This document shows positions 35,172 through 44,423 of a stretch of 64,000 bases of DNA, piece after piece; the stretch's first letter is position 1, and each line of letters begins with the position of its first letter. The stretch lies in assembly GCA_031553915.1 (NCBI GenBank), contig JAVBKT010000002.1, positions 292,702-356,701 of the forward strand, in the 5' to 3' direction. The notes below the pieces were generated by a model. The model saw only the letters and a list, made by a program, of their open reading frames with translations, did not search any database and was not told the DNA's origin. The DNA is from HGM13862 sp031553915. Lineage in GTDB: Bacteria; Bacillota; Dehalobacteriia; UBA4068. The translations under genes were made by a program, and so were the position numbers.

Positions 35172-37955
35172 TCACAGCCATTTTTTTATTTGCTCGGCGA
35201 TACTATCAGTGTCGCCGTGTATTCTTTTTAAGTCAGGCAATACCTTGATAAAGCTGCTGCCATAACGCTTTTCAATAATGCGCTTATCCAGCACGCAAAA
35301 GACGCCGCTATCCTTATCAGAACGAATCAGCCTGCCAAAGCCTTGCTTAAAGCGGATCAGCGCCATCGGCATACTATAATCCCAAAAGGCGGATTTGCCA
35401 TCAGCTTCAATACGCTCCATCCTCGTGGTGGCCAATGGAGTATTGGGCGGCCAAAAAGGCAGGCGTACCACGATGACAGCCGAGAGAGCCTCGCCAATCA
35501 CATCGACACCCTCCCAGAAGCTTGCCGCACCCAGGATGCAGCAGTTATCTTCTTTTTTCAACCGCTCCAGCAGCATCGAGGGCGCGCCGCTCACCCCATG
35601 CGCCAGCACAGTAATGCCTTCCTGCTTCAAGGGTCCGCTAATTTCCCGGTAGATATTTTTCAGCTGCAAATGCGAAGTAAATAGCACAATCGCCCGGCCC
35701 CGGGTCACAGATAAAAGCTTGATCAGGGCCGCAGAAATGGCTGCGGTAGCTTCAATTTCGCTGCATTTGCTCCAATCCGGCAAATCATCAACAATGGTAA
35801 ACAGGGCCTGATCGCGATAAAAAAACGGTGAAGATAAAGTGAGCTCTCGCGGCGGATCAGGCAGCAGGGAAAGACCGGTTCTGTCCTTGAAATAAGAAAA
35901 ATCTTTGCCCAGCGAAAGCGTTGCCGAGGTCATGACAATGGCCTCAGTCTTTTCATAAAGCAGTTGTTGGAGAATTTCATCAATTTCTATCGGCGCAATG
36001 CTGACTGATGGTTTAGCCTCTTTGTCGCCGTATTCCACCCAGGCAACATAATTGCTGTTTTCCTCGCTGATACAGGCGCGGATGGTATCGGCCAGCTCGC
36101 GGGCCATAGTGCCCAGGCTGTACAGCTCATCAAAGCCGCGCGGCAGAGTATTATCTTCTTCTTCCATTTTACTCGCCTTGATGGTGTCCAGGATTTGCAG
36201 GCTATTGCCGGCCAGCATTTTCAGCGCAGCTGAGAGCTCGTCAGTCATTTGCTCCAACAGCTGCCAGGCATAATCATTGCGGTGCGCCGGCATCACCCTG
36301 ACTTTGGTCGGGAAAAAGATCGCCTGCATTTTTTCCGCGGCAAAAATACTGTCCAGCACCTGATAGAATTTTTCCGCGCAAACCAGCGTATCTTCAACAT
36401 TAGCCGCCAGCTTTTCTACTAAAACCTGCACCTGCTCATAATCAAAATTATCATATAAACCTTCCCTCAGCTTGGCCATAGTGGCGATCACACCGGTTTC
36501 CCTGCCCTTTTCTTTTCTGCTATAACGGCCAAGCATGTTCAAAATATCAAAAAAGGATACGGCCGTAGTCAGCTGGTCTTCGGTGGCATTTTCCAGATGC
36601 TGCGCCTCGTCAATAATCAAATAGGGCAGCTCCGGCAGAAACCCGGCATTATTGGCAGCATTGGCAATCAGCAAAGAGTGATTGAGTATCAGCACATCCG
36701 CCTCTGCCGCTTTAAAGCGCGCTTTTTGCACATAGCAGCTGTTCTTTTGCCGAAAAGGGCAAAAGGGCGCGCAATTTTCTTTTGCGCCGCACAGTCGCTG
36801 CCATTTGCGCCGGGTATAAGAATTAAGCGGCAGCTCTCCCTGCTCGGCATTATTGTCTAAGCCCTTCCACACGGCAATCTGCATCAAAAAATAGCGTATA
36901 TCATCCGATGGCTCTTGGCAAAAATATTTATATAGCCGCTTGCATAAATAATTACTGCGTCCTTTGAGCACGGCCGCCTTCACCGGCATATCCAGCAGAC
37001 GCGAGAGCATAACCACATCTTTATTCAGCAGCTGCTCCTGCAAATTGCGGGTATAGGTGGCAATAGCTACCTGCCTGCCGCTGCCCTTGGCAAACAGCAC
37101 AGCCGGCAAAAGATAGGCCAGCGACTTTCCAGTGCCAGTGCCAGCCTCAGCCAGCAAAAAGCTATTATTATTGAAGGCTTTGGCTACCTCTTGCGAGAAG
37201 AGCAGCTGCTGCGGCCGCTCCTCAAAATCAGCATAGCGCTCCTTATAGATCGCTTTTTCACCTAAGTATTTCCCCAGCTCCGCAATGTCCAGCACATAAT
37301 TTTCATCAATTGTCCGCTTGGCTGCGGGAGGAGCCTTTGGCAAGGAAGGTGTGCTTATCTCTCCGCCTTTACGCTTGTTGCAGCGGCTGCGGATAAAATC
37401 CGCCAAAGGACTATGATCGCTCTCTGCCAAATGCAGCAAATCCTCCTGCAAATAGTCAGGGAAAGCAGCTATATCCTTGCTGATACGCAAAAACAGCTCT
37501 GCCGTTGCCAAAGCGTCGGCCAAAGCGCGGTGAGCATTGGTATTTTCTATCCCCAGGGCATTGGTCAGCCAGGCCAAAGAATGGGACGGCTGCAAAGGGT
37601 AAGCAATCTGCGACAAGGTGACAGTGTCAATCCATGCTCTGCTATCCGGCCAATAGCGCTGCAAAAAAGTACGGTCAAAATCCGCATTGTGGGCGATCAA
37701 GGTGGCGTCGCCGATAAACTCACTGAGGCTGGGAATAATATCCTCTATGCGCGGCTGCCCCACCAGCATATCATCACTGATGCCGGTCAAGGCGGAGATC
37801 TCCGGGGTTAGCGGGCAATCAATCTCAATCAAGCTGGCAAATTCATCGACAATCAAATTGCGCTTGATTTTCACTGCCGCTACTTCGATAATCTTATCCT
37901 TATCCGTATCTAAACCTGTTGTTTCCAGGTCAATTACTACAAAAGTTTCCGCCAT
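35172..37955 (-). CDS. dinG: DinG-type helicase with N-terminal 3'-5' exonuclease domain
   Basis: 927 residues. The N-terminal DEDD exonuclease (about 1-165) has VIDLETTGLD, HNADFDRTFL and HRALADALAT, like the epsilon proofreading fold. The XPD-like helicase follows, with EAGTGTGKSLAYLLPA (Walker A) and LIIDEAQHLE (the DEAH-like Walker B). Four cysteines around CGAKENCAPFCPFRQKNSC could bind an Fe-S cluster. The C-terminal motif is FKQGFGRLIRS. This fused form is typical of Bacillota. Monocistronic. Confidence 0.95.
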   Translation of the reverse strand: MAETFVVIDLETTGLDTDKDKIIEVAAVKIKRNLIVDEFASLIEIDCPLTPEISALTGISDDMLVGQPRIEDIIPSLSEFIGDATLIAHNADFDRTFLQRYWPDSRAWIDTVTLSQIAYPLQPSHSLAWLTNALGIENTNAHRALADALATAELFLRISKDIAAFPDYLQEDLLHLAESDHSPLADFIRSRCNKRKGGEISTPSLPKAPPAAKRTIDENYVLDIAELGKYLGEKAIYKERYADFEERPQQLLFSQEVAKAFNNNSFLLAEAGTGTGKSLAYLLPAVLFAKGSGRQVAIATYTRNLQEQLLNKDVVMLSRLLDMPVKAAVLKGRSNYLCKRLYKYFCQEPSDDIRYFLMQIAVWKGLDNNAEQGELPLNSYTRRKWQRLCGAKENCAPFCPFRQKNSCYVQKARFKAAEADVLILNHSLLIANAANNAGFLPELPYLIIDEAQHLENATEDQLTTAVSFFDILNMLGRYSRKEKGRETGVIATMAKLREGLYDNFDYEQVQVLVEKLAANVEDTLVCAEKFYQVLDSIFAAEKMQAIFFPTKVRVMPAHRNDYAWQLLEQMTDELSAALKMLAGNSLQILDTIKASKMEEEDNTLPRGFDELYSLGTMARELADTIRACISEENSNYVAWVEYGDKEAKPSVSIAPIEIDEILQQLLYEKTEAIVMTSATLSLGKDFSYFKDRTGLSLLPDPPRELTLSSPFFYRDQALFTIVDDLPDWSKCSEIEATAAISAALIKLLSVTRGRAIVLFTSHLQLKNIYREISGPLKQEGITVLAHGVSGAPSMLLERLKKEDNCCILGAASFWEGVDVIGEALSAVIVVRLPFWPPNTPLATTRMERIEADGKSAFWDYSMPMALIRFKQGFGRLIRSDKDSGVFCVLDKRIIEKRYGSSFIKVLPDLKRIHGDTDSIAEQIKKWL

Positions 37956-38028
37956 TTTTCATCCTTCAAATTAATTGTTTTGGGAGATTATTTTATTGTA
38001 TCTTGATTTAGGTTGCTTGTAAAGCAAT

Positions 38029-38056
38029 AAAAAACGGAGCCGAAGCCCCGTTTTTT
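38029..38056 (-). terminator. Terminator of the mmd operon
   Basis: On the minus strand, A6 then CGGGGC, TTCG tetraloop, GCTCCG and T6. One pair in the stem is a G-U wobble. It ends the mmdADCB transcript 13 bases after the mmdB stop. Confidence 0.85.
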
Positions 38057-38068
38057 ATTATAGTTTGT

Positions 38069-39256
38069 TTATCCGAATAGTGTCATGAGGATGCCTGCTG
38101 CCACCGCCGTACCAATAACACCGGCGACATTTGGCCCCATGGCATGCATCAGCAGCCAATTGTCCGGATCCTCTTTCTGGCCCATCTTATGCACCACCCT
38201 GGCTGCCATCGGCACTGCGGAAACACCGGCCGCACCGATAAGCGGGTTGATTTTGTTCTTCAGAAACAGGTTCATGATCTTGGCCACCATCACGCCGCCT
38301 GCCGCGCAGAAAGCAAAGGCTAAAACGCCCAAGACCAGGATTGCCAAGGTTTGGCTGGTGAGGAAGACCTCGCCATTGGCAGTAGCGCCGACGGAGATGC
38401 CCAGTAGAATAGTGACAATATTAATCATCGCGTTTTGCGCAGTTTCGGACAAGCGGTCAACAACGCCGCATTCGCGGAAGAGGTTGCCCAACATCAGCAT
38501 CCCAATAAGCGGAGTAGCTACCGGCACAAACAGGGCAACAACCACTGTGGTTATGATCGGGAAAATAATTTTGGTCCGTTTGCTAACCGGCTTCAGCTGC
38601 ACCATGCGGATCTGCCGCTCTTTTTTGGTGGTGAGCAGCTTGGCCACTGGCGGAATAATCACCGGCACTAAAGCCATATACGAGTATGCGGCAACCGCAA
38701 TCGGCCCCAATAAATGCGGCGCCAGCTTAGTGGCAAGATAAATAGCTGTCGGCCCGTCCGCACCGCCGATAATGCCAATAGAGGCTGCCTCCTGAAAGGT
38801 GAAATAGATACCGGGAACCAGATCCCTGAGCAACAATGCGCCCCAGAAGGTAAGATATACACCCAGCTGGGCAGCTGCGCCAAGCAGCAGGGTCTTTGGG
38901 TTGGCAATCAGCGGGCCAAAATCTGTCATTGCGCCGATGCCCAGGAAAATCAAAGGCGGGAAAATACCCAGATGGTCGCCTTGATAAATATATTGCAGCA
39001 AGCCGCCTACTGCTTCCAATACTGGTTTGCCGGAAGCAGACAGCGCATAAATAGGGTCTTCCATCACACCGCCCAAAGGAATATTGGCCAGCAGCATCCC
39101 AAAAGCGATTGGCAGCAAAACCAATGGCTCAAAGCCTTTTTTGATTGCCAGATAGAAAAGGAGAAATGATACCCCCATCATCACCAGTTGTTTCCAGGTG
39201 AAGGCGGCAAAGCCCGTGTCAGAGAAAAACTCTATTAATGAGTTTACTATTTCCAT
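38069..39256 (-). CDS. mmdB: Na+-translocating decarboxylase beta subunit
   Basis: Integral membrane subunit that decarboxylates carboxybiotin and drives Na+ out of the cell. About 395 residues, highly hydrophobic with some 9-11 segments; IGIIGGADGPTAIYLAT is the key conserved Na+/carboxybiotin motif of OadB/MmdB/GcdB, and MGPNVAGVIGTAVAAG lies at the end. ATG 39256 is preferred over a TTG 9 bases upstream by spacing from GGGAG. Last gene of mmdADCB. Confidence 0.95.
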   Translation of the reverse strand: MEIVNSLIEFFSDTGFAAFTWKQLVMMGVSFLLFYLAIKKGFEPLVLLPIAFGMLLANIPLGGVMEDPIYALSASGKPVLEAVGGLLQYIYQGDHLGIFPPLIFLGIGAMTDFGPLIANPKTLLLGAAAQLGVYLTFWGALLLRDLVPGIYFTFQEAASIGIIGGADGPTAIYLATKLAPHLLGPIAVAAYSYMALVPVIIPPVAKLLTTKKERQIRMVQLKPVSKRTKIIFPIITTVVVALFVPVATPLIGMLMLGNLFRECGVVDRLSETAQNAMINIVTILLGISVGATANGEVFLTSQTLAILVLGVLAFAFCAAGGVMVAKIMNLFLKNKINPLIGAAGVSAVPMAARVVHKMGQKEDPDNWLLMHAMGPNVAGVIGTAVAAGILMTLFG

Positions 39257-39293
39257 AATATACAAAACTCCCTACTTTTTTCTTTTGCGCTTC

Positions 39294-39680
39294 TTACATA
39301 GAAATTAGTAGATCACCAGTGTTGACAGCATCATTGAGATTAACGTGAATGCCTTTAATCGTGCCGTCTTGAGGCGCGGAAATATCATTTTCCATTTTCA
39401 TCGCTTCCAGAATCATCAGCACATCGCCCTTTTTGACTGCCTGACCCACGCTGATATTAATCTTCCAAACATTGCCCGGCAAGGGGCTGTCAATTCTGAC
39501 GTCACCGGCAGCTACTGCTGCGGCAGCGGCAATCGGTGCTGCTGGCGTAGCTGCTGCAACCGCAGCGGGCGCAGCTGCGACAACAGCTGGTGCAGGTGCA
39601 GCAACAGCGGCAGCGCCGCCAATTTCTTCCACCTCTACACTATAGCTTATACCATTAACTGCTACGTTAAATTTTCTCAT
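39294..39680 (-). CDS. mmdC: Biotin carrier subunit of the decarboxylase
   Basis: 128 residues. Residues about 20-60 are an Ala/Pro/Val linker; the C-terminal biotinyl domain has DSPLPGNVWKI and EAMKMEND, with the lysine between the two methionines as the biotin site. It carries the carboxyl group between MmdA in the cytoplasm and MmdB in the membrane. GGAGG precedes ATG. Confidence 0.95.
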   Translation of the reverse strand: MRKFNVAVNGISYSVEVEEIGGAAAVAAPAPAVVAAAPAAVAAATPAAPIAAAAAVAAGDVRIDSPLPGNVWKINISVGQAVKKGDVLMILEAMKMENDISAPQDGTIKGIHVNLNDAVNTGDLLISM

Positions 39681-39701
39681 TTGTTCTATCCTCCCACATC
39701 T

Positions 39702-40106
39702 TTACAAGTTTTGTTGTCTACTATGAATGATGTCAGCAGTACCACTGCTCTGCCAAGCATTATTGTTGCGGCGAATAGCAGTAAACCGCAATTGTTGGGC
39801 TGGTTTGCCGCAATACACCTCCACCGCTGCCACAATAGCAGCCACAGTTTGCGTATCCAAATCTGCTGTGGCGTCCACAGCGGCTGCTTTGGACTTCTTG
39901 GTTTTTTTCTCTTTTGGCTCTTTTTTGCTCTGAGCAGTGTCCAGAGCGGAAATACCCTTAAAAAGAACATACAAGGCAATCAGGACGAGAAAAACAACGC
40001 CCATACCAATCACTGTGGTGCTAATGCCTGTTTCCAGGGTTAGATCGGTGATATACCCGGGGGTCTCATCAATGGTTGCCAATACGACATATAAATTGTT
40101 CACCAT
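39702..40106 (-). CDS. mmdD: OadG/MmdD-family decarboxylase delta subunit
   Basis: 134 residues. One membrane helix (about 29-52, TTVIGMGVVFLVLIALYVLF), then a Lys-rich, Ala-rich linker and a C-terminal soluble end with VAAIVAAVEVYCGK, the usual OadG layout. It tethers the carboxyltransferase to the membrane pump. Between mmdA and mmdC. Confidence 0.88.
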   Translation of the reverse strand: MVNNLYVVLATIDETPGYITDLTLETGISTTVIGMGVVFLVLIALYVLFKGISALDTAQSKKEPKEKKTKKSKAAAVDATADLDTQTVAAIVAAVEVYCGKPAQQLRFTAIRRNNNAWQSSGTADIIHSRQQNL

Positions 40107-40121
40107 TTTACCTCCTTTTTC

Positions 40122-41666
40122 TTAGCAAGGGAAATTGCCATGCTTTTTGCCGGGGCGTGTTTCTTTCTTGCTGAGCAAGGCGTCAATGGCTTTGATCACA
40201 TAGAAACGGCTGACTTCCGGTTCGATCACCGTATCAACCAGGCCGCGGCTGGCAGCATGATAGGGATCAGCATAGCTGTCCTCATACTCAGCTGTTTTGA
40301 TGCCCCGCATGGCATGTGGATCAGCAGCTTGATCAATCTCTTCGCGGAAAAGGATATTGGCTGCGCCCAGGGGGTCCATGACGGCAATCTGCGCTGTGGG
40401 CCAGGCTATCACCATATCCGCGCCCAGAGCCTTGCTGCACATGGCCAAATAAGCGCCCCCGTAAGCCTTGCGGGTGATCACCACCACCTTGGGCACAGAT
40501 GCTTCCGCATAGGCATAAACGAGCTTGGAGGCATGGCGGATAATACCGTTATCGTTTTCAGCAATAGTGGGAACATATCCGGGAGTATCGACAAAGGTTA
40601 ACAGCGGAATGCCCATCGAATCACAAAAACGCACAAAGGAACTGGCTTTGTCGCTGCTGTTAATATCCAGGCAGCCGGAGGCGGAATTGGGCTGATTGGC
40701 AACAACGCCAATACTGACGCCATTCATCCTGATCAACCCTGTTATGATATTGGTAGCAAAATAAGCTTGTACCTCGAAAAAGTCTTGATTATCAGCAATA
40801 TTGCGGATAATATCATGCATATCATAAGGCTGGTTAGCATCTTCCGGCAATAAATCTGCCAGGGCCGCAGTACGTTCAGCAGGATCGCTGCATTTATACA
40901 TGGGAGAACCCTCGAGATTATTAGCCGGCAAAAAGGAGAGCAAGCGTTTGATCTGCGACAGGCAATCAGCCTCGTCCACCGCATAAAAGTGAGCGGAGCC
41001 GCTTTTGGCATTATGCGTCATCGCGCCTGCCAAGTCCTCAGCGCTAATATTAGTGTTGGCCACAGCGCTCACTACTCCGGGCGCAAGCAGGCCCATCTCC
41101 GCACCGTTCACCATAAAGGTAAAATCGCTGAGGGCCGTAGTGATGGCTGCCCCGCCATAGCAGGGGCCCATAATAGCGGTAATCTGCGGTATCACCCCGG
41201 AAGCTAAAACACTGCGGCGGTAAATTTCCGCATAGCCGTTTAAGGCGTCAATGCCCTCTTGGATACGCGCTCCGGCGCTATCGCTGATGCCGATAAGGGG
41301 AACTCCGGCTGATAGGGCCATATCCATCACCTTACAAATTTTCGCGGCATGCATCTCTCCCACAGAGCCGCCAAAAACAGTAAAATCCTGAGAATAAACA
41401 TAGACCAGTCTGCCATCCACATTACCATAGCCTGTTACGACACCTTCTCCGGGTATTGCAATATCCCGCATGTCAAAAGCTACACTTCTGTGAGTAACGA
41501 ACTGATCCAGTTCCATAAAGCTGCCAGCATCGAGCAAAGCGTCAATTCTTTCTCTGGCAGTCATTTTCCCAGCGCTATGCTGTTTAGTAATTTTCTCTTC
41601 ACCGCCGGCTGCGAGAACTTGTTCCCTTTTAGCAGCAAGTTTTTCCAGCTTGGCTTCTTTTGACAT
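40122..41666 (-). CDS. mmdA: Methylmalonyl-CoA decarboxylase alpha (carboxyltransferase) subunit
   Basis: 514 residues of the acyl-CoA carboxyltransferase (crotonase-like) fold, two homologous halves. VYSQDFTVFGGSVGEMHAAKI and GARIQEGIDAL form the N-terminal CoA site, and TFVDTPGYVP with TRKAYGGAYLAMCSK the C-terminal one. An oxaloacetate enzyme would have a different alpha subunit, and a glutaconyl-CoA enzyme a longer one, so methylmalonyl-CoA is the best guess. ATG 41666 is set by GGAGGTAAAGAG; a longer upstream reading is unlikely. First gene of the operon. Confidence 0.92.
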   Translation of the reverse strand: MSKEAKLEKLAAKREQVLAAGGEEKITKQHSAGKMTARERIDALLDAGSFMELDQFVTHRSVAFDMRDIAIPGEGVVTGYGNVDGRLVYVYSQDFTVFGGSVGEMHAAKICKVMDMALSAGVPLIGISDSAGARIQEGIDALNGYAEIYRRSVLASGVIPQITAIMGPCYGGAAITTALSDFTFMVNGAEMGLLAPGVVSAVANTNISAEDLAGAMTHNAKSGSAHFYAVDEADCLSQIKRLLSFLPANNLEGSPMYKCSDPAERTAALADLLPEDANQPYDMHDIIRNIADNQDFFEVQAYFATNIITGLIRMNGVSIGVVANQPNSASGCLDINSSDKASSFVRFCDSMGIPLLTFVDTPGYVPTIAENDNGIIRHASKLVYAYAEASVPKVVVITRKAYGGAYLAMCSKALGADMVIAWPTAQIAVMDPLGAANILFREEIDQAADPHAMRGIKTAEYEDSYADPYHAASRGLVDTVIEPEVSRFYVIKAIDALLSKKETRPGKKHGNFPC

Positions 41667-41734
41667 CTCTTTACCTCCTAAAATATCTAAAAGAATACGA
41701 ACAAATCGCAAAACACAGCACACCAATAATTAAG

Positions 41735-41863
41735 ACAAGATGCTTTTAGACAAAAAAAATAATCGTAAAAAATCTATTACTATATTACTGCATTAATATA
41801 ATATTTAGGATAACATAAATAGTAGTGTATCGCAATGATAATTTTTTTAAAAATGAAATTTTA
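41735..41863. other. AT-rich upstream region of the mmd operon
   Basis: Strongly A/T-rich stretch with no gene, upstream of mmdA. It must contain the mmd promoter, but many AT hexamers make a single call unsafe; TTGCGA, 17 bases, TATCCT on the minus strand (about 41832-41804) is one weak possibility. Confidence 0.4.
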
Positions 41864-42007
41864 TTAAAAATTTTTGATACTATAAACAAAGCATAGTGAG
41901 CTGAGGAACAAGCAAATCAAGACGGCTGACATCAAAACGATGCAGACCGATAAGAGCTGCGCCAAAAGGCCAACTGTGACAACAACAAAGTAAGCAAATT
42001 TTATCAA
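41864..42007 (-). CDS. Possible hydrophobic micro-protein or gene remnant
   Basis: Reading from TTG 42007 gives 47 residues dominated by one membrane-like stretch (VGLLAQLLSVCIVLMSAVLI, then CLFLSS). The frame is also open further upstream, across the end of repeat copy A, so this may be the tail of a gene cut by that insertion. There is no good ribosome site. It may equally be chance. Confidence 0.2.
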   Translation of the reverse strand: MIKFAYFVVVTVGLLAQLLSVCIVLMSAVLICLFLSSLCFVYSIKNF

Positions 42008-42129
42008 CACTCTTAGCCATTTGGGATGCGAACCCCATGCGGTTTTGGCGGAAAAACGCTGGCATCTCCCGATAAAAACATTGTTTCCCGTAGATATACT
42101 ACGAAAAGCAATGTTTTCACCAGGATTTG

Positions 42130-42170
42130 TTTAGTTAAAACCAAGATGTTTCATCTTGGTTTTAACTAAA
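42130..42170. repeat. Perfect 19-bp palindrome inside copy A
   Basis: TTTAGTTAAAACCAAGATG (42130-42148), loop TTT, exact complement (42152-42170). It opens the 82-base block that is absent from copy B. Could be a hairpin module inserted as a unit. Confidence 0.85.
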
Positions 42171-42212
42171 TGCATAGCTGAGATTTTGCCATAGGCAAAA
42201 GCCAGCTAGGTC
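42171..42212 (+). repeat. Bulged hairpin module, copy 1
   Basis: TGCA, then lower stem TAGCTG, bulge AGA, upper stem TTTTGCC, loop ATA, GGCAAAA, bulge GC, CAGCTA, then GGTC. The same design, with two stem pairs changed on both sides, is found at 63918-63958 on the minus strand. Confidence 0.75.
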
Positions 42213-42558
42213 TCACTGTTTTCCAGTCAAAACTGCTAACACCCCGACGGAGGGAGGGTCGGGCTGGGCCAGGCAGAGTGACGAAGGCAGGCTGGACGCC
42301 TGCCTAGGAGCGATAACAAAGCGCCAGCTCGACCAAACGCCGTCCGGGGCGCATGAGTTTGCATCCCTAATGGCTAGCCGCTGAGGGCAAAATTATCAAG
42401 CTGCCTGCTTACCGCAGAAAACCAGGTAAAATGCAGCTATCACAAACTGTTAATCTTGGTTACACATATTTATCAGGGTTGCGCTTGGCAGGAATTAATT
42501 TGCCAATATGGAAATAATATATTAGGTAAGCACACTACTATGAAGCGAGGTGGAAATC

Positions 42559-43086
42559 ATGGAGTTTACGTATAAAGCACGAAACCTTGAAATCACAGAC
42601 GCCATGAAGGAATATTGTGAAAAAAGGCTGCAAAAGCTGGACAAACTAATTGGCGTGGAGCGCGCCAGCATATCCATGAGCGCAATCAAAGACCGGCATC
42701 GCATTGAAGTAACAATTCCTTATCACGGCGTCACCATCCGCGGCGAAGTGGAAGGCTATGATATGTATACCTGCATCGACTATGTCAGTGAAAAACTAGA
42801 ATCCCAGATTCATAAATATCGGCAGCGCCTGATCAAACGGGGGCGTAACACCGGCAAGGAGCTGGGCGGCTATCGCGAGGAGATGGCAGCAGCCTGGTTT
42901 GAGGACGACGAGCCGGTAAAAACCAAAACCTTTACCACCAAGCCAATGAATGTTGAAGAAGCTATTATGCAGATGAATTTGCTGGGGCACAGTTTTTTTG
43001 CCTTTGTTAATGATAGCTCTGCCCAGGTGAATGTACTTTACCGCCGTTTTGACGGAGAATACGGGCTGCTGATACCCGAGGCCTAA
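42559..43086 (+). CDS. hpf: Ribosome hibernation-promoting factor, long form
   Basis: 175 residues. The N-terminal S30AE domain (about 1-100: FTYKARNLEITDAMKEYCEKRLQKLDKL) binds the 30S decoding site; the C-terminal domain (about 118-175: KPMNVEEAIMQMNLLGHSFFAF) dimerises to form 100S particles. ATG 42559 is supported by AGGTGG 5 bases upstream; a GTG at 42550 overlaps that site. Divergent from the mmd operon, downstream of repeat copy A. Confidence 0.95.
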   Translation: MEFTYKARNLEITDAMKEYCEKRLQKLDKLIGVERASISMSAIKDRHRIEVTIPYHGVTIRGEVEGYDMYTCIDYVSEKLESQIHKYRQRLIKRGRNTGKELGGYREEMAAAWFEDDEPVKTKTFTTKPMNVEEAIMQMNLLGHSFFAFVNDSSAQVNVLYRRFDGEYGLLIPEA

Positions 43087-43112
43087 GCCATAGCCTTACT
43101 AATTACATTGCT

Positions 43113-43143
43113 GGAAACGCCCCCTTTGTGAGAGGGCGTTTCC
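43113..43143 (+). terminator. Hairpin after hpf
   Basis: GGAAACGCCC (43113-43122), an 11-base loop, exact complement (43134-43143). No real T tract follows, so termination is plausible but not certain. Confidence 0.55.
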
Positions 43144-43185
43144 ATTTGCTGCTACTGAAGTTATTATTAATTAAGGAAAAACAAT

Positions 43186-44376
43186 ATGAAAAAACTCTTA
43201 CCCATTCTCTTATTACTGCTAGTACTTTTGCTCAGCTCTTGCTCAAGCGCAGAGGCCAGCACCACTCCTGCTGAGTGGAATATAACCGCACTGCTGGAGA
43301 CAGCTAATACTGCTGTCAACGCTCAGCTCGAAAGTTTATATGACGATTATGCCGCCTACTATACTCCCAGCGAATATGACATGCTTTATACCACGATCAC
43401 AGGCACCTTTGGCGGTATCGGCGTTTCAATGGTAGAGGATCCTGAAACCGGCGCAGTTACTGTTTACAGTATTATCAAAAACACCCCGGCCTCGCAGACA
43501 GAAATTGCCATCGGCGATGTTCTTCTTGAGGCGGACGGTATTTCTTTGGCTGACAAGGACCCGGCTGAAGCAGCTGCTATTATTCGCGGCGATATTGGCT
43601 CAAAGGTGACTGTTAAACTACGGCGCGCTGTGGACAATACGGAATATGAGGTAACTATCACCCGTGCCATGATTACCAATGAGACAGTAAGCGCAGTTCG
43701 TCTGGAAGACTATCCTGATACTGTGTATATTTCCATTATCAGCTTTAATGAGCAGACAGCTGCTGATTTTACCACTCTTTTTAATCAGCTGAACCAGGAG
43801 AGCCCCATTGGCAGCATGATTCTGGATTTGCGCAGCAATGGCGGTGGCTTGCTGCTGCCCAGTATTGAAATTGCCGAATATTTTGTGCCGCTTGGCAGCG
43901 TTGTTGTCAGCGAAAAAACCGCTGTCGAGAGCACAGATTATCGTTCTTCCAGCGGGCAACTGAATAGCCTGCCCGTAGTGATTCTGCAAAACGCCTATAC
44001 TGCCTCTGCCTCCGAAGTGCTAATTGGCGCGATCAAAGAGCAGGGTAACGCCACCTTAATCGGCACTACCACCTATGGCAAGGGCATCACCCAAAACGTT
44101 ACCCAGCTGGAATCCAAATACGGCCGCCGCTACACCCGCAGCATTTATTATACGCCATCCGGCTTTAGCCTGCATGGCATTGGCATTGAGCCTAATATCC
44201 TCATAGAAGACCCAAAGGATATTGATTCTGCCAGCTATTTTTCGCAGGATCCGGCCTTAAACCCCCATTTGAAAGCAGCTCTCGATTATCTCTATCCCGA
44301 CGGGCCGCCTCCGGCTGCCAAAGACCAAGCGGCTGACGCTGACGCTGATAAGGCATCAGACAAGGCGGATCAATAA
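43186..44376 (+). CDS. S41-family carboxyl-terminal processing protease, lipoprotein
   Basis: 396 residues. Signal peptide with lipobox LSSC (lipidated Cys19), a PDZ domain (about 65-160: GTFGGIGVSMVEDPETG, GDVLLEADG) and the tail-specific protease domain with DLRSNGGG, the nucleophile motif SASE (about 274-277) and Lys299 in TYGKG. Related to CtpA/CtpB, which cleave C-termini of envelope or sporulation proteins; substrate here unknown. The C-terminal end is Asp/Ala-rich. Monocistronic with a terminator. Confidence 0.92.
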   Translation: MKKLLPILLLLLVLLLSSCSSAEASTTPAEWNITALLETANTAVNAQLESLYDDYAAYYTPSEYDMLYTTITGTFGGIGVSMVEDPETGAVTVYSIIKNTPASQTEIAIGDVLLEADGISLADKDPAEAAAIIRGDIGSKVTVKLRRAVDNTEYEVTITRAMITNETVSAVRLEDYPDTVYISIISFNEQTAADFTTLFNQLNQESPIGSMILDLRSNGGGLLLPSIEIAEYFVPLGSVVVSEKTAVESTDYRSSSGQLNSLPVVILQNAYTASASEVLIGAIKEQGNATLIGTTTYGKGITQNVTQLESKYGRRYTRSIYYTPSGFSLHGIGIEPNILIEDPKDIDSASYFSQDPALNPHLKAALDYLYPDGPPPAAKDQAADADADKASDKADQ

Positions 44377-44423
44377 AAAATAGCAACACTAAAAAGCAGG
44401 TTAGCAGCTAATTAATCAGACAT

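Larger units (their letters stand above)
42016..42374 (+). mobile_element. MITE-like structured repeat, copy A (359 bp)
   Basis: Non-coding element ending in inverted repeats: left GCCATTTGGGATGCGAAC, right end complementary to GCCATTAGGGATGCAAAC, with CATGCG following in both. TA stands outside each end. It matches the reverse complement of 48209-48485 almost base for base, except that copy A holds 82 extra bases (42130-42211). Inside are at least four hairpins: 42075-42117, 42130-42170, 42175-42208 and an 8-bp AGGCAGGC/GCCTGCCT stem at 42284-42304. No transposase or ORF. It fills the divergent gap between mmdA and hpf. Confidence 0.75.

Noticed and set aside
42016..42374. attC-like integron site or CRISPR leader
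   Set aside because: No core GTTRRRY/RYYYAAC ends, no integrase, and no regularly spaced repeats.
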